From Apostichopus japonicus (taxonomy: Eukaryota; Echinodermata; Holothuroidea; Aspidochirotida; Stichopodidae), in assembly GCF_037975245.1 (NCBI RefSeq), contig NC_092565.1:24117999-24181998 (forward strand): a stretch of 64,000 nt of DNA. The letters are read 5' to 3'. The position numbers were made by a program, and so were the translations under genes. Shown here in pieces: positions 43,801-55,017 of the stretch. Numbering within the stretch: position 1 is the first letter of the stretch; each line of letters opens with the position of its first letter. The notes beneath the pieces are model-generated. The model did no database searches. It saw only the letters and a program-made list of their open reading frames with translations, and was not told the origin of the DNA.

Positions 43801-44868
43801 AGATGCAATTTTATATAATTGGCAGGACAATACCAGTACAACAATAAAAAAGAAAACAAAAACAAAACACACACACATGTACAAACAACCAAATTCTAAG
43901 GAATTCAATAAGTGCACCCCTGGTATACTGCCTGCTATGCTGTAAAATCTCTTACTATTTGTTTTATGTGTACATGTGAGAAAATAAAAGGTGAATATGA
44001 ATTGAATGGCTTTTGCAGAGAGAATCAAGATTACAAATACGTTACACTAAATTAGCCGTTGGTGGTAACTGTGCATGGCTAAGGATTTCAAAATATAGTA
44101 GCTCATGGCTAAAAACCAAGTGCTGGCTTAAATAAAAACCAGCATTGTGCTGAATTACAGCACATATCAGTTTATACTGTAAAGTTATACTTGTTTAGCA
44201 TTTGCTCATTGTAATCAGTATTAATACAGGGTTCATGTTAGGTACTATATAGAAATCATGTCAAACTCTTTAAATGTTCTCAATGTCTATACTGGCCAAA
44301 GAAAAAAATCCAGTGGCATTAAACAGTGAAACTAGCCTAAAATTCCAAGCCTGGTAATGTGACATATGGGAATCACTGATTGATGTTGTACAGTAATGAT
44401 GTAGTCTGTATACATACATGGTCATGCTAGGTAGTGTACTGTACAGATGGCACAATGGGAATGCAGTTGTAAGTCTGCTTGCATGCAAAAGAAAGTCAAA
44501 TATATTAAGTCAGTTTTGTATTGTTATTACTCAGATGTTATAGTTAATTAACTAAGGTGTTTTTTGTGTACAAGGTGAACAGGAACATGGTGAGTATTAG
44601 CAACAGTTGAAGTCACACATCATGTACTGTAGCATATATTCACAACATTTGAGTCTCAGACACACATGTGTATGATCTAATACAAAAGCTTAAAAGCGTT
44701 GATCAGTCCCGATAGCATAGCTATTAGGTTTGGTGCAAGGATGCTATTATACAGTCCCATCTTGGATATTTAAGTTTAGTAGTAAGTTTGTGATATAGTT
44801 ATATAATTCGGCATAATTTGTGGATTAAATGCAATCTTGTTTCTGTGTTTTCTTTATTTTCTCTATAG
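40839..44868. other. Intergenic or 5' region of the downstream gene
   Basis: AT-rich. It contains a MITE-like scrap near 43455-43580 (tactccctccccc, tggatacgcccctg). A promoter and non-coding first exon for the gene at 44898 are expected here, but I cannot place them. Confidence 0.4.
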
Positions 44869-44952
44869 ATTTCTAAGCTAAACAACTAACAGAAATCATG
44901 GCATCCATGGCTGCAAAGATGATCTTAGGAGACAAGATCAACAGTGTCAAAG
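44869..44952 (+). CDS. Candidate first coding exon of an unrecognised gene
   Basis: Acceptor tctttattttctctatag ends at 44868. The exon has about 29 nt of 5' UTR, then ATG at 44898 and 18 codons, MASMAAKMILGDKINSVK, leaving one base at donor GTCAGT (44953). The acceptor is strong, and the start context (aatcATGG) is good, with a second in-frame ATG three codons on. I do not recognise the protein. The acceptor implies a non-coding exon upstream. Confidence 0.45.
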
Positions 44953-47341
44953 GTCAGTATTGGTTTAAGCTTTCAATTATTATTTTGTCAATAACTATAT
45001 GGCTATAAATATACTTGATTCAAGACAAACCATTCACAACTTAACCATGCCCCTATCCACTCAGCCATTCCCACTGAGATAGATTTACAATGTTATTATC
45101 ACACAATTGGCTAGCCATTATACACATGTAAGATACAGAATCATTTTTTAACATCAACTGAAAATGCAACAAAGTAATTTACTTGTCTTTTTCTTGTATT
45201 TTCGTACCGCCAAAGCAAAGACTGTTTGATTGGAATTAAGCAATTGATCGAATAATAATATTTGTCAAATAACCAAATGCCCCACTCAGTCAATATCCAC
45301 CTTTAATGTTCATCAGTGTTGATTCAGAAAATACCAGAAAGTGGGGGGGGGGGGGAATGGTCACTTTGAGACCTGTATAACTGTTGACCTTGTAAGATGT
45401 AAGAGGCAATATTTTCTGATGGAGATTGTAGAAATGATAACATCTAATGTCAAGTGAATAGTAGCAGAGGTGACCTGAGTAATCAAAGAAGCATACAATA
45501 CTGATTTTCCCATTTAAAGTGGACACAAACCCAACCATCATTTTTAATAGCTTACAGTATACAGCAGTGGATCTTTGTAAAGAAGAATTCCCCCAAATGC
45601 TACTTAGAAAATCAATCTTGTTCCGTTTGGGAGATACTGTACCTCCAAGTTTAAAGTAGTGTCTGGGAGCTGTCAGATTGTACATAAGTGATTTCATAAT
45701 GCCACCAGGATCTGAAACCTTTTACTATCTCCTCATTGTTTTCCTTTACATATTTTCAAAGTAGAATGTTAACAGTGTTTACACAGTCTGAAACCAATGT
45801 CATCATAATGTCATGTTCAGGGGTTCAATATGTTAGATTCAGCATACATATGCAAAACCAATCTCCATTACATGAAATGAGCATTATTTGTCATAAATAG
45901 AGAAGTACATTGAGGTTCATGTTGCTCAATGAATGTCATATTTATACTTGATCAAGTCTTTACTTCTGTGATGACTCCCAAATAGAATAAGATTTTACTT
46001 TTAGCTGTTTGTTGAATGTTGTTCAACTCAGCTATATCTTTCTCACATATTGATGGTAAGGTGTGCGTCTCCTTTAACCTAAAAATATTTTAATGTTGTT
46101 GAAAGCATCTAGATAAATTTACTATATGGTATTATGACTACTGCCCACTTTTTCTAGATTTATTATATTAGTGCAAATTTATGTGGATATTGTGATGGTT
46201 TAATGAACAATTCCCAAGACAACGGAACACTGATTTAACAAGCTGTTATCATTTAATTACTTATTTCCTCTTATACAGTTAGTTTTCTGTAATCCTTTTG
46301 GTTTTGGTTTGGTTGTTAATTAACCCTTAGGAGAATTCCACTTTAGTTGGCAATTTCTTTATTGGTGCAGATTTGATAATAATTAGTGGTTTTAACACCG
46401 TTACACAGGCACCCAAATTTAAACAATGATTCTTAGAATAAAAGAGAAAGAAGTAAAATCTGTGAAATGTAAAGTGAACTCCTGGGATTAATTTGCAAGA
46501 GAATCATAAGTACAGTAAAAGTTGAATATTTGAAGCCCAAGGTAAAACATGTCTGATTCAGAATATGCTATAAAAGATTCTTTAATATTGTTCGGAAACT
46601 CATTGGTTGTGGTGATGAAAAGTAGAGTCCATGATTCGAGCTAGGCATTAATTGGCCAGGCCCATCTCGTTTTCAAGTTAATTGACACTAACTTCTGGGT
46701 TCTTGAATTATGATCAATTTTCGAAAGAAGAAGTATGACGAATCAGGATGCAACATTCATACCCAAGATGACCAATTTGTGATGAATACCAACATGCTTG
46801 TATTTATAGTGAGAGCAGTACATACAAGTGTCCTTCGTATGGGAAGGGTGGGGGTGGGGTGGGGTAGGGAGTGGCTTGGAAAGGGAAGAACACTTATTTC
46901 AGTACAATCTCTACTGCTCAGATTTCATTTGGAATTTCTCAACCCAATGAATTTTTCCTATAAATTCCTGAATCCTGATGTTTACTTGGCTGGCAGCCAA
47001 ATTTCGAAAGTCATAGTCAAAAGGTCACGTTTAAACGAACGAAAATCGGAGCGTTTAAACGTTTAGATCATTAAATCGCACAGCCCTAACACACATGCCA
47101 TCCAATCCCTTTTTCCTTGTGTACCGAAGCATGTGTTTCGAAAGTTCGAACAGGTGCTGTGCTACAGTATATTCCGTACCTCCCCCACCCCCCTCCCCGA
47201 TCCGTATGTAGACTGTTTCAAGTGATCGTGTGTAAATGTACCCCTTCTGTGCTGGTGAATGGCTGATTAGGCTTAAACCAGTTTTGAAGGTGAAAACACA
47301 AGAAACATATGTGTCCCTTCATTGACCTTTGCTTGGTACAG
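44953..47341 (+). other. Putative intron or intergenic sequence
   Basis: AT-rich with no repeat array. Near 47020-47095 there is a piece with gtttaaac palindromes and 'tcgcacagccctaa', which looks like the end of a dispersed element. Other ORFs (45290-45697 minus, 46710-47066 plus) have no supporting features. Confidence 0.4.
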
Positions 47342-47410
47342 TCCAAGGAACAGATGCAAGGGCTAAGATTGTGCAGCAAGAATGTTTACAATTTGGGACT
47401 ACAGGGAGTG
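47342..47410 (+). CDS. Candidate second coding exon of the unrecognised gene
   Basis: Acceptor cctttgcttggtacag ends at 47341 and donor GTAAGG begins at 47411. The incoming phase from the exon at 44952 fits and gives VQGTDARAKIVQQECLQFGT then TGS with one base over. Length (69 nt) and sites are plausible, but there is no homology I can name. Any later exons would lie beyond the satellite and retrotransposon or outside the window. Confidence 0.35.
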
Positions 47411-49424
47411 GTAAGGTATACACGATAAACAGTAGCAGCAGGAATATAGGTATCCTCGAGTTTGCGTGTACTGTCTGGGTCTTTATTTTAATAAGGTATT
47501 ATTTCTACCGGGTATTCAAGGTTGTTTCGGATAAACCTGGTATTATCGGTATATTCATTGATGACAGATTTCAATACCGTCGTCCGTCGGTATGGATATG
47601 AATGAAATTACTGGTATTATCGTTAAACCGACGCACCCTAGTTCCCTCCCACACACAGCTTACTGTAGGTAGACTGTACATCAACACAAAACAAAAGCTT
47701 GTCTGACATTCTGAGGCAAGTTTAGCTTGGACGGAAAAATAGGAAAACTAACTACATTTTGAGGATGGATTTCCATCATCCTGATACAAGTACTGTTTCC
47801 TAAGTACTGGTTTCCATAGTAACATACACATGTATGGGAATACTGTTAGTAGAACATCTGTTCAGAAGCACACACAAAACAATGTAATACATATTAGAGC
47901 TTTATTGGTAAAACAAGTATATTTTCAAGCATTGGAAACTATACAATGGCAATGGGGTTTTATTCTGCCATCAGTTTTGTATACAGATATATGTGTGTTT
48001 ATAAATTCTACTATAGTCGTAATGGCAAACTGCACATACACTTTGCAATATGTAATCGCTCTATGCTTTGCATCACAGCGAACAGTTCTCAGAGAAATTT
48101 TGACTTACCCATGTAGATAAGAATTGAAAATATGTCATAATGATCAGAATGAAATGTCACATTGATAAGGAAAACATTTCAAAGGCTTTAAGAACCCTGA
48201 TAAGGGTTGTCTTCTCTAATGGCAGGAACGACTCTATCTTATAGTTTAACTCCAAATGATTAATCGAAGCTCTGGAATATTTCTATCTGTTTCACTAAGT
48301 TCTGAGTGATCGTCAGTGCTTTTTACAGTTAAAAGAGCTGAAACAATGTTAGCGCTCGAGAAGTCGTCAATGACAAGTTCAAAAAGCCGATAACTAAACC
48401 AAATAATACTAATAATAATAAATGTCCCAAAAATATAATAAATAACATTGTCACAACTACCATAGTTTTGAGGTCATTTTTAATTGATGGCAGTAAGAGC
48501 CCCCCAGTCTGAATTCTTGCCGGTTTATATTGCAAATAAAGGCTCCACGCGTATAACATCTGCTATGAAAGTTTTAAGCACCATTTTGACTACATTTTGA
48601 TCAACTAGTTGATGCTATTTGATACTACATTCGAAACCAACAATCCACTACAAGACATAGTTCATTAGATTTGTCTGTCAAGTTTACATTTCAAACTAGA
48701 ATGAAATGAAAAATAAGTAAATAAAAATCAAAACTCTCTAATTTGCTTTACACATACAATAATAAGTTTCCGGGGGATGAAAAGTTGCTAATTAAGTTGA
48801 ATCAAATTCTTTAAAAATTTACATTATTAATTTCATATGGTGAAATTTTCTAAAAGGTTGATCCATTACAAACTTATCTTAAGTGAAATTGTATTAATTT
48901 ATAGGTCCCGTAAAAGGCCAAGATGCTTGAAACACTTGTCTGAAAAACAATGACGGTATGATGTCAATAATAGTAGGTTTGAAACACAACAGAATTGCTG
49001 TTATTTTGTTGGGATATAGTGTTATCTCCAGTTTATTCCCTACCCCCTTCCCTTAATCCTCTCTTTGTCCGTCCACTGTTTATCTCCTACCTCTCCTCTT
49101 CCCCTGTTGGTTTCTTTCTTTCTTCTCTCCATCCCTTGTCTACTAATCCCCTTACATCTATCTCTTTGTGTTCACCATGCTCATTAACCTGTCTGTATTC
49201 TGTGCGTGTTTTTGTCCTCTCTGTTACGGTTACTTGTCATTTAGCCTTTGAAGAAGATCCTGCTAGGATCGAAATTGCAGGCCAACTTACTTTACACATT
49301 CTCCTACACAGGCTCTCTAGTGGATAAGCAGTTTACTATCAGTTTAAGTTTATTGTGATATTTAATAAATAGTTGTTGCAACACCCAATACTCCTTCAAG
49401 CAAAATATTTGGTTTTCATTAGAG
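47411..49424. other. Putative intron; contains a dispersed-element end
   Basis: Mostly AT-rich. At 48990-49330 a pyrimidine-rich stretch runs into tttgaagaagatcctgct, then aggatcgaaattgcagg: a GATCC/GGATC hairpin flanked by GAAGAA and GAAA. I associate this kind of segment with the ends of repeated elements. No gene supported. Confidence 0.4.
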
Positions 49425-52400
49425 CAATTTACATTACTGAAGATAACGTTTCACTATATATGTACTGTATATATCTATGAGACATTAATCCCTCAGGGAC
49501 ATTATTGCACTGTAGACTGGGATACATGCTACCATACAGTACATCTAGTCTGTATCTTTATAGACAATTTACATTACTGAAGATAATGTCTCACTTTATA
49601 TGTACTGTGTATATATCTATGAGACATTAATCCCTCAGGGACATTATTGCACTGTAGACTGGGATACATGCTACCATACAGTTCATCTAGTCTGCATCTG
49701 TATAGACAATTTACATTACTGAAGATAACGTTTCACTATATATGTACTGTGTATATATCTATGAGACATTAATCCCTCAGGGACATTATTGCACTGTAGA
49801 CTGGGATACATGCTATCATACAGTACATCTAGTCTGCATCTGTATAGACAATTTACATTACTGAAGATAATGTCTCACTATATATGTACAGTGTATGAGA
49901 CATTAATCCCTCAGGGACATTATTGCACTGTAGACTGGGATACATGCTACCATACAGTACATCTAGTCTGCATCTTTATAGACAATTTACATTACTGAAG
50001 ATAATGTCTCACTATATATGTACAGTGTATATATATCTATGAGACATTAATCCCTCAGGGACATTATTGCACTGTAGACTGGGATACATGCTATCATACA
50101 GTACATCTAGTCTGCATCTTTATAGACAATTTACATTACTGAAGATAATGTCTCACTATATATGTACAGTGTATATATCTATGAGACATTAATCCCTCAG
50201 GGACATTATTGCACTGTAGACTGGGATACATGCTATCATACAGTACATCTAGTCTGCATCTTTATAGACAATTTACATTACTGAAGATAATGTCTCACTA
50301 TATATGTACAGTGTATATATCTATGAGACATTAATCCCTCAGGGACATTATTGCACTGTAGACTGGGATACATGCTATCATACAGTACATCTAGTCTGTA
50401 TCTTTATAGACAATTTACATTACTGAAGATAATGTCTCACTATATATGTACAGTGTATATATATCTATGAGACATTAATCCCTCAGGGACATTATTGCAC
50501 TGTAGACTGGGATACATGCTATCATACAGTACATCTAGTCTGCATCTTTATAGACAATTTACATTACTGAAGATAATGTCTCACTATATATGTACAGTGT
50601 ATATATCTATGAGACATTAATCCCTCAGGGACATTATTGCACTGTAGACTGGGATACATGCTACCATACAGTACATCTAGTCTGCATCTTTATAGACAAT
50701 TTACATTACTGAAGATAATGTCTCACTATATATGTACAGTGTATATATATCTATGAGACATTAATCCCTCAGGGACATTATTGCACTGTAGACTGGGATA
50801 CATGCTACCATACAGTACATCTAGTCTGCATCTTTATAGACAATTTACATTACTGAAGATAATGTCTCACTATATATGTACAGTGTATATATATCTATGA
50901 GACATTAATCCCTCAGGGACATTATTGCACTGTAGACTGGGATACATGCTATCATACAGTACATCTAGTCTGCATCTTTATAGACAATTTACATTACTGA
51001 AGATAATGTCTCACTATATATGTACAGTGTATATATCTATGAGACATTAATCCCTCAGGGACATTATTGCACTATAGACTGGGATACATGCTATCATACA
51101 GTACATCTAGTCTGCATCTTTATAGACAATTTACAGTACTGAAGATAATGTCTCACTATATATGTACAGTGTATATATATCTATGAGACATTAATCCCTC
51201 AGGGACATTATTGCACTGTAGACTGGGATACATGCTATCATACAGTACATCTAGTCTGCATCTTTATAGACAATTTACATTACTGAAGATAATGTCTCAC
51301 TATATATGTACAGTGTATATATCTATGAGACATTAATCCCTCAGGGACATTATTGCACTGTAGACTGGGATACATGCTACCATACAGTACATCTAGTCTG
51401 CATCTTTATAGACAATTTACATTACTGAAGATAATGTCTCACTATATATGTACAGTGTATATATATCTATGAGACATTAATCCCTCAGGGACATTATTGC
51501 ACTGTAGACTGGGATACATGCTATCATACAGTACATCTAGTCTGCATCTTTATAGACAATTTACATTACTGAAGATAATGTCTCACTATATATGTACAGT
51601 GTATATATATCTATGAGACATTAATCCCTCAGGGACATTATTGCACTGTAGACTGGGATACATGCTATCATACAGTACATCTAGTCTGCATCTTTATAGA
51701 CAATTTACATTACTGAAGATAATGTCTCACTATATATGTACAGTGTATATATCTATGAGACATTAATCCCTCAGGGACATTATTGCACTGTAGACTGGGA
51801 TACATGCTATCATACAGTACATCTAGTCTGCATCTTTATAGACAATTTACATTACTGAAGATAATGTCTCACTATATATATACAGTGTATATATCTATGA
51901 GACATTAATCCCTCAGGGACATTATTGCACTGTAGACTGGGATACATGCTATCATACAGTACATCTAGTCTGCATCTTTATAGACAATTTACATTACTGA
52001 AGATAATGTCTCACTATATATGTACAGTGTATATATCTATGAGACATTAATCCCTCAGGGACATTATTGCACTGTAGACTGGGATACATGCTATCATACA
52101 GTACATCTAGTCTGCATCTTTATAGACAATTTACATTACTGAAGATAATGTCTCACTATATATGTACAGTGTATATATCTATGAGACATTAATCCCTCAG
52201 GGACATTATTGCACTATAGACTGGGATACATGCTATCATACAGTACATCTAGTCTGCATCTTTATAGACAATTTACAGTACTGAAGATAATGTCTCACTA
52301 TATATGTACAGTGTATATATATCTATGAGACATTAATCCCTCAGGGACATTATTGCACTGTAGACTGGGATACATGCTATCATACAGTACATCTAGTCTG

Positions 52401-52890
52401 CATCTTTATAGACAATTTACATTACTGAAGATAATGTCTCACTATATATGTACAGTGTATATATCTATGAGACATTAATCCCTCAGGGACATTATTGCAC
52501 TGTAGACTGGGATACATGCTACCATACAGTACATCTAGTCTGCATCTTTATAGACAATTTACATTACTGAAGATAATGTCTCACTATATATGTACAGTGT
52601 ATATATATCTATGAGACATTAATCCCTCAGGGACATTATTGCACTGTAGACTGGGATACATGCTATCATACAGTACATCTAGTCTGCATCTTTATAGACA
52701 ATTTACATTACTGAAGATAATGTCTCACTATATATGTACAGTGTATATATATCTATGAGACATTAATCCCTCAGGGACATTATTGCACTGTAGACTGGGA
52801 TACATGCTATCATACAGTACATCTAGTCTGCATCTTTATAGACAATTTACATTACTGAAGATAATGTCTCACTATATATGTACAGTGTAT
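49425..52890 (+). repeat. ~142-bp satellite, about 24 copies
   Basis: Units contain caatttacattactgaagat, atgtctcactatatatgta, gagacattaatccctcaggg and attgcactgtagactggg. The first units at the left edge are the most divergent. Variation is mostly in (AT)n length and a C/T in gcta(c/t)cata. Rare variants recur 1142 bp apart (actatag at 51071/52213; ttacagtact at 51131/52273), an eight-unit duplication. The array stops abruptly at the retrotransposon LTR. Confidence 0.96.
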
Positions 52891-53600
52891 TGTAACGATT
52901 ATTCTTTCCAAGGTAGCGTAAGCCGTCAGCTCGGGATCCTTGGCCGTAGATGTTGTATTTTGATAGGCCACGAATAACACAGTTAATGAAGAAGACGAGC
53001 GACACGACAGAAGACACAACACGTATTTTAACGTTCTGGAAATCTCTTATTAGCCTTCCGAGTACAGAGCTACAGTCGACTGTATCAAAAGCGAACGATA
53101 TAAAAAAAACCTCGAACTAACACAACTACAAATTAACATCTAACCAACGAAACAACCTACTCCTAAAAATAACATAACCTCACTACTCAAACTACAACTG
53201 TGTGTACTACTCAAACTACAACTCTGTACTGAACGACGTGCACATCGCTCCTCCTTATAACTACGCCCCCGAACAATAGGTTGGAATGCATGGGGCATTC
53301 ATGTAAACTGCTAAACCCTATTGATAGGGTATACATGTAAATTCGTTACTATTCAAAAGAGATTACCCCACAGCTTCCATTCAGATGCATAGTGATAAGA
53401 GAGCATACAATGGCGCCTGTCACCATGGAGAGAAAACAACCGCCGCCACGAATGCAACACTAGGCTACACCTGGCGGAAGTTCCTCCCCATATAGAGATC
53501 CACGTGCGCACAGCCGGCTCGGGTGTCTTAAAACAAAGCCCCAGCGTTACCAAACGCTCACACGCTCCCGCACGACACGACACGGTCGGCCAGCGTTACA
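52891..53600 (-). repeat. LTR (3' LTR of the complete element)
   Basis: Bounded by TGTAACG and CGTTACA, a perfect 7-bp inverted repeat with TG...CA ends. A TATA-like motif on the minus strand lies at 53256-53260 (GTTATAAGG). ORFs inside it are incidental. Confidence 0.92.
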
Positions 53601-53608
53601 CTCTCCTC
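53601..53608 (-). promoter_or_regulatory. Polypurine tract
   Basis: GAGGAGAG on the minus strand, directly against the 3' LTR. This is the expected plus-strand priming site. The same sequence is at 61616-61623 in the second copy. Confidence 0.7.
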
Positions 53609-53850
53609 AACTTGCTTCCACCATATGACCCCATATGATCGCAGACACCAACAATGATAAAAACAGCTGTGCACAAATGGATCACCATTCCTAACGACTA
53701 TATGCACACGTTGAACCTCACATACATTGATTACACAAAACTAAACGTAAATCGGATCAGTGCTTTCTGTCCGAAAATAATAATTACTAAGTTCGTGTAC
53801 AGTTCAAATAAAAAGTCCAATATAGTTCTCTCTCGGCGTCACTGTGTCCT
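53609..53850 (-). other. 3' untranslated region of the retrotransposon
   Basis: 242 bp between the end of the third ORF and the polypurine tract. AT-rich. Short plus-strand ORFs overlapping it are not supported. Confidence 0.6.
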
Positions 53851-54645
53851 CTACAGGCCTTCGGTGTGTCGCTGTGTCTCCCTCTGCAGGAAATTCTCCC
53901 AACCAGCCGGGTTGTCCATAGGCATCCTCGGGGGGTGTGCCGCTCCAGGAGGTACTATACCACCATACGCCGGGTAGGGGGCATAGACGGGCGGCACATA
54001 AAACTGCCGATAAGGACCCCCGTATGTCTGTAAATCTCGCACCGGGCAGCTGTAGGTATGGGTAACCTCGGTCCGCGAGAGAGCATTTCCCTCACTGTCG
54101 ACACCAAGGGAAACATTCCTCAGTGACCACCGTTCACGGAAGTCCAAGCCGGTGGTCTCCTCGGTCTGCGTGGGGGTAGAGCTAGGGCCCTCTTCGCGAA
54201 CTGCGAGCAGTGTCGCAGCTCTTCGTAGTCGATAGAGCTGTCCTCGTACCCTGATAACTTCCCCTTTGTCCAGCTGGAGGTTGCCTTGGATCTGCTCCTC
54301 AGTTTGGACCTCCCGGTTCGTTCTCCCAGTTAATTCCAAGGCTAGATCCTCTGCTGAGTCCACGTTGATGTCTAAGATGTCGACAACCGGTGGGTGTCGA
54401 CTGCTGCAGGGTAGATCCGGTCGGTGTACCCTTCGGGAGCAATGTGCCGATTGGACATTCTCCTTAGCAGCTTCTCTGCACGTAATCTCGTGTCGTCGGC
54501 GTACATCTTCCCGGAAGAATCCGGCGCCGCAATTGGAGCACTTCTCCGTCTTCTCATTTCCCGTCGAAGGGCAACTCGTTGCTAAATGCCTCTTCAAAAA
54601 CCGCTCCCGCACGAAGGTCTTCTTACATGGGTTGCACTTGAACAT
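53851..54645 (-). CDS. Third retrotransposon ORF: two-zinc-finger protein in the env position
   Basis: 264 residues, ATG at 54645, same strand as pol. N-terminus: C-x2-C-x12-H-x5-C (CNPCKKTFVRERFLKRHLA, then TSC) and C-x2-C-x12-H-x4-C (CSNCGAGFFREDVRRRHEI, then TC), two C2HC-type fingers. A Leu/Arg-rich middle (RGQLYRLRRAATLL) follows, then a Tyr/Pro-rich C-terminus (FYVPPVYAPYPAYGG). No signal peptide or membrane segment, so it is not an envelope protein. Known accessory ORFs at this place are varied. A nucleic-acid or chromatin-binding role is inferred from the fingers. Preserved identically in the second copy. Confidence 0.85.
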   Translation of the reverse strand: MFKCNPCKKTFVRERFLKRHLATSCPSTGNEKTEKCSNCGAGFFREDVRRRHEITCREAAKENVQSAHCSRRVHRPDLPCSSRHPPVVDILDINVDSAEDLALELTGRTNREVQTEEQIQGNLQLDKGEVIRVRGQLYRLRRAATLLAVREEGPSSTPTQTEETTGLDFRERWSLRNVSLGVDSEGNALSRTEVTHTYSCPVRDLQTYGGPYRQFYVPPVYAPYPAYGGIVPPGAAHPPRMPMDNPAGWENFLQRETQRHTEGL

Positions 54646-55017
54646 CTTTACTTGTAGGCTAGTTTAAAACTATGTATGAGATGTGTTCTCTCCCAAATAT
54701 TTATACGGTTTTCAAGTCATTCACGAATTATCCACTCCTATTCAATCTTCAATTTTCCTTTCAAAGTTTCCGCAATTCAGAACAATCGGCATCCGCGGTC
54801 TCCTCTCACTCATACGGGCCATACACTCCATAGCCTAAGCGGGCATTGTCTCAGTATAATCCGCTTAAAGGAGGGATACTGGACCGGGAATTTTTTTAAT
54901 CCGCTGCTTCCACAATGCAACGTCAAGCCCCAATAAAGCTCCTTTACATTATCTCCTTCGGAATGTTGATTGTCACTAATTAACACAGTTCGGAGACGTG
55001 AAACGTTTTGCCGCTTC
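54646..55017 (-). other. Spacer between pol and the third ORF
   Basis: A 372-bp gap with no supported coding frame. It may hold splice or leader signals for the third ORF. An identical segment is at 62661-63032. Confidence 0.5.

Noticed and set aside
45290-45697. 135-codon minus-strand ORF
   Set aside because: No recognisable domain, no clear splice or promoter context, crosses a poly-G run, and lies in a putative intron.
49247-49280. Hammerhead-ribozyme-like core (TTGAAGA - hairpin - GAAA)
   Set aside because: The first core position is U where C is required, one unpaired A precedes the stem, and I could not pair the outer stems. Better read as the end of a repeated element.
1352-52890. 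CRISPR-like arrays
   Set aside because: All repeats are head-to-tail without unique spacers, and the genome is eukaryotic.
53353-53583. 76-codon ORF inside the LTR (and copy at 61368-61598)
   Set aside because: Lies wholly in the LTR with no domain. Duplicated only because the LTR is.
54266-54667. 133-codon plus-strand ORF in the retrotransposon (and its copy at 62281-62682)
   Set aside because: Exactly opposite the zinc-finger ORF, which has clear Cys/His motifs. Taken as an antisense shadow.
54646-55017. An additional gene between pol and the third ORF
   Set aside because: Short ORFs on both strands lack domains, and their coordinates overlap untranslated element sequence.
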